Assembly (NCBI GenBank): GCA_958434805.1
Contig: CAUBDX010000002.1
Coordinates: 1 to 64,000 of the forward strand
Length of the DNA: 64,000 bases
Reading direction: 5' to 3'
From: an uncultured Phocaeicola sp.
GTDB lineage: Bacteria > Bacteroidota > Bacteroidia > Bacteroidales > Bacteroidaceae
A program made the position numbers and the translations under genes. Each line of letters opens with the position of its first letter. The stretch's first letter is position 1. Shown here piece after piece: positions 54,777-63,422 of this stretch. The notes beneath the pieces are model-generated. The model worked only from the letters and a program-made list of their open reading frames with translations. It did no database searches and had not been told where the DNA came from.

Positions 54777-55787
54777 TTATCGTTTCTTGTCTTGTGGTGT
54801 TTCCACTATTATTTTTCCTTCTTTCATGGTGAACTGTGCGATTTTCAAATCATTCAAGGCGTCCAGTACGGTATTCACCGGGAGTTGGCGGTTGATATGG
54901 AAATAGATGCGTTCGTCCAGTAACGGACGTGAACGGAATACGATGCTGATGTTATACCATGAACCTATATCTTGCATGACTTGCCTCAAGTCGGTATTGT
55001 CAAAAGAAAATTCATTCTCCGCCCATCCTTTTCTCTTCTCCGTATCAACTCTTTTCAATTGGAGTTTTCCTTGTTTATCCAAGGATATTTGTTCCCCCGG
55101 GTGCATTTCCTTACTTTGATTGCGCTTGGTATGACTTACATTCACTCGTCCTTGATAGAGGATGACATCCGGCGAGTAACGGGGATAGGCTTTCACATCG
55201 AACACCGTTCCCAGTACTCGTGTTTGTAGTTGCTCGGTGCATACTATAAAGGGGCGGGAAGCGTCTTTGGCTACTTCAAAACGGGCCTCTCCGCTTAGTT
55301 TGACACTGCGAATGGTATCTGTAAACTCCTTTAGATACTCCAGACGGCTGTTTGCGCTGAGCAATACCTTGCTTCCGTCGCTTAATTGAACGGAGGTAAT
55401 GGTAGCGGGCGGGGTGCTTACAATTATCCTTTTCCCTTCTTCCCGAAAAGTAATTTCCTCAGGAACTTCCAGTGAAGTGAAGACTTCCACTTCCTGCGGC
55501 TCAGGTTGTAGTAAAGGCTGGAATACAAGTACCAAGGCGATGACAGCGGCGGCTATACCTGGTATCGTTATTCGTCGGATAGATTGGTGTCTGATACGGT
55601 GACGACGGATGAATGTCTGCCAGGCTTTCCGGGTTTCGTCTGCGGTGGGAATATCCCCCAATGCTTCACCAAAGAGTTGTTCCAATTGATGGTCATTCCA
55701 AGTTCCGTTTTGGGGGGAGTCTTGGTTATGGGGATTCTTTCCGTTGTCCGGATGGATGTGGTCATTTGTTGAAAACTCCTTTTTCAT
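54777..55787 (-). CDS. FecR-family anti-sigma factor, third pair
   Basis: An inner-membrane anti-sigma factor of 336 residues. The cytoplasmic part (1-75) is rich in Asn, His and Gln and ends with RKAWQTFIRRHRIRHQSI. The membrane helix is at about 80-97 (IPGIAAAVIALVLVFQPLL). The periplasmic FecR domain shows VQLSDGSKVLLSANSRLEYL, GEARFEVAKDASRPF and VLGTVFDVKAYP. The C-terminal DUF4974-like domain shows FSFDNTDLRQVMQDIGSWYN. Its ATG overlaps the stop of the sigma gene (ATGA), so translation of the two is coupled. Confidence 0.92.
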   Translation of the reverse strand: MKKEFSTNDHIHPDNGKNPHNQDSPQNGTWNDHQLEQLFGEALGDIPTADETRKAWQTFIRRHRIRHQSIRRITIPGIAAAVIALVLVFQPLLQPEPQEVEVFTSLEVPEEITFREEGKRIIVSTPPATITSVQLSDGSKVLLSANSRLEYLKEFTDTIRSVKLSGEARFEVAKDASRPFIVCTEQLQTRVLGTVFDVKAYPRYSPDVILYQGRVNVSHTKRNQSKEMHPGEQISLDKQGKLQLKRVDTEKRKGWAENEFSFDNTDLRQVMQDIGSWYNISIVFRSRPLLDERIYFHINRQLPVNTVLDALNDLKIAQFTMKEGKIIVETPQDKKR

Positions 55788-56311
55788 TGTTTATCCTCCT
55801 TTTTCAGTATCGCTTCGCGCAGAGTCCGCAATGCTTTTGATATATGTTTTTTCACGGTGTCGGGGCTGATTCCCAATTCGTCGGCTACCTGTTGATATGT
55901 TTTTTTCTCCCAATAGCAGCTTCGCAAGATGGTGCAAGTCGGTTCGGGCAAACTGCGGGCTATGTTTTCCGCTTGCTGCAACAGTGCCTCGTGTGCGCGG
56001 TAACCCTGATTCATTTCCGCACGGGTGGCTTCGATGAGGCGGTCTATGTGTTGCTGTTCCACATTCAAATGCTTCAAGCGGTTGAGGCATCCGTTACGCA
56101 CGGTGGCATAGAGCCAGGCGCTACGGGTGTTTTCCTTTAGTTGGTCGAACTCCTTCCAGGCTTGTTCCATGGTTTCGCTTACTATGTCCTTGGCTTCTTC
56201 CGTATTGCTCATCAGGGTGGTAGCAAAGCGGACGAGGCGTGGGTACATTTCTGCGAACAGTCGTTCGAAGTGCTCTTCTTTATGGTTTCTTCTCCTGAAT
56301 AAAATCTGCAT
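55784..56311 (-). CDS. ECF RNA polymerase sigma factor, third pair
   Basis: An ECF sigma factor of 175 residues. Region 2: FAEMYPRLVRFATTLMSNTE, EAKDIVSETMEQAWKEFDQL. Region 4: RSLPEPTCTILRSCYWEKKT, YQQVADELGISPDTVKKHIS. It overlaps the FecR gene by four bases and lies downstream of the receptor gene 56366-58933 on the same strand, the reverse of the order in PUL1 and PUL2. A TACCTTTG element at 56339-56332 gives it its own start, with a leader of about 14 bases. Confidence 0.92.
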   Translation of the reverse strand: MQILFRRRNHKEEHFERLFAEMYPRLVRFATTLMSNTEEAKDIVSETMEQAWKEFDQLKENTRSAWLYATVRNGCLNRLKHLNVEQQHIDRLIEATRAEMNQGYRAHEALLQQAENIARSLPEPTCTILRSCYWEKKTYQQVADELGISPDTVKKHISKALRTLREAILKKEDKQ

Positions 56312-56331
56312 GTTTCCTTGTCTTCCGTGAA

Positions 56332-56339
56332 CAAAGGTA
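56332..56339 (-). promoter_or_regulatory. -7 element of the third sigma/FecR pair
   Basis: The minus strand reads TACCTTTG in the 54-base gap between the receptor stop codon and the sigma ATG. No clear -33 element. It would let the sigma pair be made independently of the receptor. Confidence 0.5.
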
Positions 56340-56365
56340 CGGAAATTTCCTTTTCTCCGCTGGGG

Positions 56366-58933
56366 TTACAGACGATTCTTTTCGCTTTGTCCGGCTCCGG
56401 TTCCTTTATATTTGCTCTTGGTGGCATTGAATTTATAGGATACTTGGAGGCCGAAGCGTTGGAAATCCCGGTAAATCCGATTTTCCATATAGGCATCTAT
56501 GCCGTATAAATCAAAATGGAAATACCCTGTTCTAAGAATATCATTGGCGGTGAATGTTATGGTGAGTGTCTCTTTTAAAAAGGATTTGGAAAGGCGTGCA
56601 TTGATTTGTCCTTCCGTGCGCGTTACAAAAAATCCTTGCCGGGAAGCGGTGGAGAGATATCCTTCCATATTGAAGAACCAGCCTTTGGGAAGGTTGAAGT
56701 TGTTGTCCAGACTGATATAGAAACGGGGTTGGTTCCGGTGTTCGGTGATTCCTATTTTATTCGCATTCATGTCCAAAAAAGCCATATTCACATTGAGTTG
56801 TGGTTCCCAACACCCCAGTTTGGGAGAGGCGTTGAAACTAATGCCGTAATTATGGGTTGTAGGAATGGTCTGTGTGGCAAATAAGAGGACGCCCGGATGT
56901 GTATCTTCCTTGTAGGGCATAATTATATTGGTATACATATTGAGAATACGGCTGAAATAGGCTGAGAAATAGAGCCAATTCCAAGAGGCGCCGGCCGAAA
57001 AGCGATGCGTCTTTTGGGTTTTCAGCAAAGGGTTTCCTTGAGAATACTCATATTTGCTGCGATAGCGGATGGAATTGGTCAATAGGCTATAATCGGGGTT
57101 ATTTTTACGTAACCGGTAAGAGAGGCTGAAACTTTTGCCATTGTGTGACCAACTGGCGGCCAATACAGGAATAATATCATTATAGGTAGGGCTTTGTGCA
57201 TCTATCCTTATCCCTTTTTCATAATAATCTGTTTGTTGATGTTCATAACGTATTCCCATATTCAGTTTCCAATGGCGGATGGATCTTGAATAGTCAGCAA
57301 ATGCGGCATATACGGATTGTTTGATGTGGTCGTCGGCATCAGCAGAGAAACCGTTTTGGGTAAAGATATCATGGCGGTTGGTAAAAGTTTCTTCCGTACC
57401 GAATGAAAAACGTCCGTTCCATAAAGGGGCACTGACTACCAGCTTGGCGGCATAGAGGGAGCTGCGCATGCGACTGTCTGCTTGCACGGTTGCATCGTCA
57501 TTATTCATGGCGTTCTGGTCGGAATGCGAGCGTTTGAACAGGTAATCGGCGTTGAAGTCAATATTCCATTTGCCCAGTTCTCCTGCGTAGTAGGCGTTTG
57601 CCGCGTGATCCCAACCTGTATGTATTTGTTCTGCTGTAGTAAAGTTTATCCGGTCGGTTTCTTCATCGTTACGTCTGGTGACGGTTTTACCGGATGAATT
57701 TCTGTCTGCATTCCCTATTCCGGTTTCGGGCATATAGCGCAGACCGAAAGAATGGTGTTCATCCGGTTCATAATTGAATCCCAGCTCACCGGAAAAACGT
57801 TGGCTCTTATGGGTCTGCACATCATTTTTGTTGGTTTGCCAAATGGCGGAACCCTTGATGCGGTTCATATTTGTGGTTTTTCCATACGAGTTTTGCTGTG
57901 CCATATATCCCTTTACAAAGAGATCCAGACCGCCGGTGCGATAATTTAATGCCATATATTCGTTGGCGTTGGCGGAATGTCCTTGTGAATAAGTCGTATT
58001 GAAGTGGCCGCTCAACCCTTGTCCGCGCCGGCGGATGGTGCGGAGGCGGATGACGGCTGCTACGTCCGAGGCATATTCGGCTCCGGGAGTGGTGATGACT
58101 TCTGCGGATAAGATTTCGTTGGCCCGGATACGGTCCAGTTCTGTCATGTCACGTACTTTCTTATTATTTATATAGATTACAGGAGAACCGCATCCCATTA
58201 CATTGTATTCGCCGTTATGGCCGGTGACGAAAGGAAGATGGGGCAACATTTCTGCGGCAGACCCCATTCGGGCCAGGGAAGTTCCTGCCACGTTGGCTTT
58301 TAGTCCGTTGGGACCCACTTCTATCATGGGGCGTCGGGCGCTGATGGTTACTTCCTGCATCAGTTGGGTGTCGGGAAACAGGTGAAACGTAAGAGTAGGG
58401 TGGCAAGGTTGCACTTCCGTCTTATAGCCTATATAAGAAACCCGTATCAAGTAAGGTATCCCTTCTTCCGCTATCATCAGGAAACTTCCGTCTTCACGGG
58501 TGACACATCCGTTTACAAAGGTGGAGTCGCCGGGAGTCAATAAGAGTACATTGGAGTAGGGCAGCGGTTCATTCTTTTCATTGGTTACTTGTCCTCGTAT
58601 TTCGGTAATGCGTATGTCTCTTCCCTTTTTCTGTATGGCGAAGTATTCTTCCCGTTCTTTACAAATGAAAGGAATGCCGTTCAGGACAGTGCCGATGGCT
58701 TCAAGTTCGGTTTTTTGCCGGATGGAGGCTGTAACCCGGTAGCTTTCTGTTTCGTTATAGGAGAAGATAATATTCTTTCCGCCTTCCTTTTCGATTAGTT
58801 TAAGGGCGGCGGGAAGTGGTTTGTCCTTTAATTCTATAGAGAATTGCCGGGGTGTTTGTGAATGAAGCGGAAGGATGATGCTGAATAATACGGTCATGAT
58901 CCACGCTGTTTTCAAATAGCCGTCTGGTCTCAT
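56366..58933 (-). CDS. TonB-type outer-membrane receptor/beta-barrel protein with STN domain
   Basis: An outer-membrane protein of 855 residues. I start it at ATG 58933 (MRPDGYLKTAWIMTVLFSII), because upstream codons add nothing like a signal peptide. STN domain near 30-110 (FSIELKDKPLPAALKLIEKE), CarboxypepD_reg-like domain near 115-195 (GQVTNEKNEPLPYSNVLLLT), plug-like part near 220-310 (VTISARRPMIEVGPNGLKAN), then a 14-to-22-strand barrel of the OMP_b-brl type. It has no SusD partner. With the sigma/FecR pair right after it, it should be both receptor and signal source for that pair. Ligand unknown; metal chelate, peptide or glycan are all possible. Confidence 0.87.
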   Translation of the reverse strand: MRPDGYLKTAWIMTVLFSIILPLHSQTPRQFSIELKDKPLPAALKLIEKEGGKNIIFSYNETESYRVTASIRQKTELEAIGTVLNGIPFICKEREEYFAIQKKGRDIRITEIRGQVTNEKNEPLPYSNVLLLTPGDSTFVNGCVTREDGSFLMIAEEGIPYLIRVSYIGYKTEVQPCHPTLTFHLFPDTQLMQEVTISARRPMIEVGPNGLKANVAGTSLARMGSAAEMLPHLPFVTGHNGEYNVMGCGSPVIYINNKKVRDMTELDRIRANEILSAEVITTPGAEYASDVAAVIRLRTIRRRGQGLSGHFNTTYSQGHSANANEYMALNYRTGGLDLFVKGYMAQQNSYGKTTNMNRIKGSAIWQTNKNDVQTHKSQRFSGELGFNYEPDEHHSFGLRYMPETGIGNADRNSSGKTVTRRNDEETDRINFTTAEQIHTGWDHAANAYYAGELGKWNIDFNADYLFKRSHSDQNAMNNDDATVQADSRMRSSLYAAKLVVSAPLWNGRFSFGTEETFTNRHDIFTQNGFSADADDHIKQSVYAAFADYSRSIRHWKLNMGIRYEHQQTDYYEKGIRIDAQSPTYNDIIPVLAASWSHNGKSFSLSYRLRKNNPDYSLLTNSIRYRSKYEYSQGNPLLKTQKTHRFSAGASWNWLYFSAYFSRILNMYTNIIMPYKEDTHPGVLLFATQTIPTTHNYGISFNASPKLGCWEPQLNVNMAFLDMNANKIGITEHRNQPRFYISLDNNFNLPKGWFFNMEGYLSTASRQGFFVTRTEGQINARLSKSFLKETLTITFTANDILRTGYFHFDLYGIDAYMENRIYRDFQRFGLQVSYKFNATKSKYKGTGAGQSEKNRL

Positions 58934-59267
58934 TTTACTAGTGTTTAATTGTTCTTTATGAGTAATACAACCGAGGTTTGTAATCGGGTACGGTAAAATA
59001 AGGAAAAAGATTCGATGAGTTGTCGGAATGGATTCCCGTGGTTGGTTCATGCGAAGGGAACGGATATAACTTTATGAAGAATTTATGAAGGATTGGAATA
59101 AGAATGGTTCATTGTAATGACTTGAGGTTCAAAGTCTTGCCCGCGTATGAAGAATTTGAAGGAAAAAAGGTGGAAAATGTGTTTTGAAGAGATGGTTGGG
59201 GCAGATACTTGTGTGATACTTGTTTTATGAAAATTGTAGATGGCAGTAGCTATGAAGAACAGAGGGA

Positions 59268-59314
59268 ATAAAAACAAGGTGGCTGAAAACAAATCCAGCC
59301 ACCTTGTTTTTATT
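59268..59314 (-). terminator. Terminator after GH2
   Basis: AACAAGGTGGCTG (59273-59285) and CAGCCACCTTGTT (59296-59308) form a perfect 13-bp stem with A and T runs on both sides, so it could work in both directions. It lies 15 bases past the GH2 stop. The gap 58934-59267 otherwise holds nothing I can name. Confidence 0.88.
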
Positions 59315-59328
59315 GTTTAACCTGTGTT

Positions 59329-62300
59329 TTATTCTATCTCGACGCTATGTTTTACCGGAGTCAGGATGAAAGTAAATTCATAATCACCGTAGGGCAACAT
59401 ATATTGAGGCAACGGCAGAGCTCCCCAGCTGTTTACACAACCTAATCCCATCTGAGCCTTGTCGATGATCAGGTTGGTCAGGTCTGCTTTCTGTACTTCG
59501 GGCGAGTGACGCTGGTCTTTTTGTTCGCCATCATCCAGTGAACAGATGGTATAATGCAAAGCGGATGCAGAGAATGGAGCATCACCTACTACCTTCAGTC
59601 CGTTACCGCCGGCATTCAGTTGCTTCCACCAACGGATATCGGTCTTGGTTCCTGTTTCCTGCGGACGGATATAGGAGTAGAATTGTTCATCCACACTCTG
59701 GCGATAAATACCCAAGTCGGTGCTGTGGTTGCGGTCACTGTAGTTTTCTACCGGACCACGACCATAATATTCTACGGTTTCAAAACATTTAGGCATCTGC
59801 ATTTGCATACCGAAGCGGAACATCGGAGATACTTTGGCATTCTTGTCGGCTGTCATCTTTTGGGTCACTTTGATGGCTCCTTCGTTGTTGATGACATAAG
59901 TCAGATATAATTTGGCGGAAACATTCTTCATGTCATATTCCGCATTCACTACTATCTGGTCATTTTCTGTCTTGGAATTCAAGGAAACCAGTTTCAATCC
60001 CGGGTTTTTCCATGCGGCATATCTGTTTTGCAGGCCGGCTCCCATATCATTGTCTGTCGGGGCACGCCAGAAGTTAGGGGTCAGGGCTGCGCCTTCTTTC
60101 AGCATTTCCGTTCCGTCCACTGCATATTTGCTTAAGTAACCGTTCTGTTTGTTGAACTCGGCTACGAAGTTATTGCCTTTTACGATCAGATAATGATATT
60201 GGTTGTCGATGATTTGCGGAACAACGGTGGCTACATTGGTCGTTTCCACGTTCTTCAAATCCATAGACGGTGCTTTGTAATCATTCAGTGTCAACTGATT
60301 CTTGGCGACGGTGAAACCTGCGGGCAGCAAACCTTCGCGGTTTTTCAGTTTGTAGGAAACGTTCAGCAACCATTCCTTGCAGGTGCAGGTCTTGCCGATA
60401 TTCAACGTAATCTTGGCTGTTTCCTGAGGAGCGACTTTTAAATCATCCACGCGTCCGGTGCGGATTACTTTTCCATCTTTCAGTACTTGCCATTCCATAT
60501 AGTAGGCGGACAGATCACGGAAGAAGTTCTCATTGAACACATTTACTTCCCCTTTGCTTAAATCGGCGGGAGTAGTCCAGATATTCTGGTAAAAGTGACC
60601 TACTTCATACATGTGCGGATTAGGAACACGGTCGGGGCTGATCAAACCATTGTCACAGAAGTTATTGTCAGAAGCGTCAAAACGGTTGAAATCTCCTCCG
60701 TAAGCATAGATCATCACGCCGTCTTTTCCTTTCCAGCGGCAGGACTGGTCAACGAAATCCCAGATAAATCCACCTTGCAGATTCGGATATTTACGGATCA
60801 AATCCCAATATTCTTTGAAACCACCCTGCGAGTTACCCATTGCATGGGCATATTCACACTGAATCAATGGTTTGGTAGCATCGGTACGTTGACCATATTT
60901 TTCCATGCCGTTATAATCATAGTACATCGGACAGAAGATATCGGTATGTTCTTTCTGGCGTGCTTGTTCATATTGGCAGGCACGGCTGGGGTCTTCTGCT
61001 TTAATCCATTTATAGCATTGTTCGAAGTTGGGGCCGTCACCGGCTTCATTACCCAATGACCAGAAGATGATGCTCGGATGGTTGAATCCGCGTTGTACAT
61101 TGCGCTGGTTACGTTCCAGATGGGCTTTCTTATAAGAGGGGTTCTTGGCCAGCGTCTTGTCGCCGTAGCCCATACCGTGAGATTCTATATTGGCTTCGGC
61201 CACGACGTAAATACCATATTGGTCACATAAATCGTACCATAAGTTGTCATCCGGGTAGTGGCAGGTACGTACAGCGTTCAGGTTGAATTGCTTCATTATC
61301 TGGATATCCTGTAGCATACGTTCGGGAGATACTACATAGCCTCCATCCGGATCCATTTCGTGGCGGTCGGCTCCCTTGAACAGGACTGCCTTACCGTTAA
61401 CCAAGATCTGGTCACCTTTCAATTCAATCTTGCGGAAACCTACTTTGACAGGAATCACTTCATTGCTGCCCTGCATGCTGGCACGCAAGGTATATAAATA
61501 AGGTGTTTCGGCACTCCACTTTTTGGGGTTCTCTACGTTCATGGTCACCAGACCGGATTTGTTGGCGGTAGCGGTTGCCACTTGCTTGCCTTGTGCATCT
61601 ACCAGTTCCAAATCGACTTTACCACTGCCTTTCAAATCCAGATTGACAGCCAAGCTGCCGTTTTGGTAAGCTGCGTCCAAGTCGGGAGTTACACGGATAT
61701 CTTGAATGCGTTTTTTGTTGCGGGCATATAGATAGCAGTCACGTCCCACGCCGCTATACCGGAAGAAATCCTGATCTTCCAGATAGGTACCGTCGCACCA
61801 GCGGAATACTTGGAAGGCGATCAGGTTTTTCTGACCCGGTTTTAAATATGGAGTCAGGTCAAATTCGGCTTCCAGTTTGCTGTCCTCGCTGTAGCCTACA
61901 TAACGTCCGTTCACCCACAAATACATATTGGAGGTAACCGAACCGAAATGGGCGATAATATCTTTTCCCTTCCATGAGGCGGGAACTACAATTTCACGGC
62001 GGTAAGAACCTACATGGTTATTCTCTGTCGGCACTTCGGGAGGGTTGTTCTGGAACTGGTTACGCCAGGCATAGCCTACGTTCACATAAATAGGATCACC
62101 GTATCCGTTCAGCTCCCATACGGCGGGAACTTGCAGGTCATCCCAGCCTTTGTCGTTGAAGCCGGTTTTCCAGAAATCAGTCGGACGGGAGTCTGCATCC
62201 TTTACCCAGTTGAACTTCCAGGTTCCGTTCAAAGTCATGTAGTTAGTTGATTGTTTTTTGTCTGCTTTCTTAGCTGCATCTGCATTCTCAAAAGCAAAGT

Positions 62301-62424
62301 AGTTCGTGTGCATCGGCGCACGGTTTACCGCATTTATTTCCGGGTTGCGCCATTCTTGGAAGGTCTGTGCGCCTGCTGTAAGGGCGAGGACTGTGAACAG
62401 ACCTGTCATAAGTTGTTTCTTCAT
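59329..62424 (-). CDS. GH2 beta-galactosidase, LacZ-like, secreted
   Basis: A periplasmic enzyme of 1031 residues (signal peptide LMTGLFTVLALTAGAQ) that removes terminal beta-galactose. LacZ-type order: sugar-binding jelly roll (about 50-220; SYRREIVVPASWKGKDIIAH), Ig-like domain, TIM barrel (about 335-620), second Ig-like domain and the Bgal_small C-terminal domain (about 745-1020). The acid/base Glu is in IIFWSLGNEAGDGPNF near 460, the nucleophile Glu in PLIQCEYAHAMGNSQGG near 525. DRHEMDPDGGYVV and RTCHYPDDNLWYDLCDQYGI are typical. It stands alone with its own terminator and diverges from the channel gene. A -7 element TATATTTG lies at 62455-62448. Confidence 0.95.
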   Translation of the reverse strand: MKKQLMTGLFTVLALTAGAQTFQEWRNPEINAVNRAPMHTNYFAFENADAAKKADKKQSTNYMTLNGTWKFNWVKDADSRPTDFWKTGFNDKGWDDLQVPAVWELNGYGDPIYVNVGYAWRNQFQNNPPEVPTENNHVGSYRREIVVPASWKGKDIIAHFGSVTSNMYLWVNGRYVGYSEDSKLEAEFDLTPYLKPGQKNLIAFQVFRWCDGTYLEDQDFFRYSGVGRDCYLYARNKKRIQDIRVTPDLDAAYQNGSLAVNLDLKGSGKVDLELVDAQGKQVATATANKSGLVTMNVENPKKWSAETPYLYTLRASMQGSNEVIPVKVGFRKIELKGDQILVNGKAVLFKGADRHEMDPDGGYVVSPERMLQDIQIMKQFNLNAVRTCHYPDDNLWYDLCDQYGIYVVAEANIESHGMGYGDKTLAKNPSYKKAHLERNQRNVQRGFNHPSIIFWSLGNEAGDGPNFEQCYKWIKAEDPSRACQYEQARQKEHTDIFCPMYYDYNGMEKYGQRTDATKPLIQCEYAHAMGNSQGGFKEYWDLIRKYPNLQGGFIWDFVDQSCRWKGKDGVMIYAYGGDFNRFDASDNNFCDNGLISPDRVPNPHMYEVGHFYQNIWTTPADLSKGEVNVFNENFFRDLSAYYMEWQVLKDGKVIRTGRVDDLKVAPQETAKITLNIGKTCTCKEWLLNVSYKLKNREGLLPAGFTVAKNQLTLNDYKAPSMDLKNVETTNVATVVPQIIDNQYHYLIVKGNNFVAEFNKQNGYLSKYAVDGTEMLKEGAALTPNFWRAPTDNDMGAGLQNRYAAWKNPGLKLVSLNSKTENDQIVVNAEYDMKNVSAKLYLTYVINNEGAIKVTQKMTADKNAKVSPMFRFGMQMQMPKCFETVEYYGRGPVENYSDRNHSTDLGIYRQSVDEQFYSYIRPQETGTKTDIRWWKQLNAGGNGLKVVGDAPFSASALHYTICSLDDGEQKDQRHSPEVQKADLTNLIIDKAQMGLGCVNSWGALPLPQYMLPYGDYEFTFILTPVKHSVEIE

Positions 62425-62447
62425 GCTATTATTTTATTGGTTTTGTG

Positions 62448-62455
62448 CAAATATA
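62448..62455 (-). promoter_or_regulatory. -7 element of the GH2 gene
   Basis: The minus strand reads TATATTTG; start near 62441 and a leader of about 17 bases to ATG 62424. The -33 element is weak. Confidence 0.5.
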
Positions 62456-62539
62456 GTGAAAATAATAGTTACCGATGGGACATAAATCGGGCAATATTTG
62501 TTATAATTGTGAATGATTTGTGTTCTATCCTAAAAAATT

Positions 62540-63397
62540 ATGGCATTTCTGAGGCGTATTTGGAATAAATGGCAGAATTTACTGCATGATGAGAAATTAA
62601 AGCATAAAATATATGTGATTATTTTTGAAAGCGACACACCGATGGGAAAGTTATTCGATGTGGCGTTGATAGGGTTCATTGTCTTGAGTATTCTGGTGGT
62701 TATTGCCGAGAGTATCAAGAGTTGGGATACCGTTATCGGGCCTTATCTGCGGGTGTCGGAGTATGTTTTTACTTTCTTTTTTACGTTAGAGTATGTGTTG
62801 AGGCTTTATTGTTCTCCCCAACCGCGGAAGTATGCTCTGAGTTTTTTCGGTATAGTGGATTTGCTGGCTACCTTACCTCTATATATAGGCTGGCTTTTCG
62901 GCACGGCACGTTATCTGCTGGTGATCCGCACTTTCCGGTTGATTCGTGTGTTCCGTATCTTTAAACTTTTCAATTATCTGAATGAAGGTAATTTCTTGTT
63001 GCGTTCCTTGGTGTTCAGCAGTCGGAAGATTATTGTTTTTTTCTTGTTTGTACTGATATTGGTGACTTCGATCGGTACATTGATGTATATGATTGAGGGA
63101 CAGCGGCCGGGCACTTCTTTCAATAATATTCCGAATAGTATTTATTGGGCGATAGTGACGATGACGACGGTAGGTTATGGGGATATCACTCCGGAAACTC
63201 CGCTAGGGCGCTTCCTTTCGGCCATTGTAATGTTACTGGGCTATACCATCATTGCAGTCCCCACAGGAATTGTTTCTGCGTCTATGATCCAGGAACATAG
63301 ACGCAGGGTGGCCCTGAAATGTCCGCATTGTGGTAAGGACGGACATGAGGACGGGGCTGCTTATTGTAAATACTGTGGAGGAAAACTGGTAAATTGA
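62540..63397 (+). CDS. Voltage-gated potassium channel family protein
   Basis: An inner-membrane ion channel of 285 residues with six helices. S1 is near 38-58 (LFDVALIGFIVLSILVVIAE), S4 near 125-145 with regularly spaced Arg (RYLLVIRTFRLIRVFRIFKL), the pore loop with the K+ selectivity filter is TMTTVGYGDITPETP near 210, and S6 follows (FLSAIVMLLGYTIIAVPTGI). The C-terminus adds a short zinc ribbon, CPHCGKDGHEDGAAYCKYCG (about 262-281), with four Cys. No RCK domain is present. It diverges from GH2. Confidence 0.92.
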   Translation: MAFLRRIWNKWQNLLHDEKLKHKIYVIIFESDTPMGKLFDVALIGFIVLSILVVIAESIKSWDTVIGPYLRVSEYVFTFFFTLEYVLRLYCSPQPRKYALSFFGIVDLLATLPLYIGWLFGTARYLLVIRTFRLIRVFRIFKLFNYLNEGNFLLRSLVFSSRKIIVFFLFVLILVTSIGTLMYMIEGQRPGTSFNNIPNSIYWAIVTMTTVGYGDITPETPLGRFLSAIVMLLGYTIIAVPTGIVSASMIQEHRRRVALKCPHCGKDGHEDGAAYCKYCGGKLVN

Positions 63398-63422
63398 TTA
63401 TGGAATGCTGTATGATAGAAAG

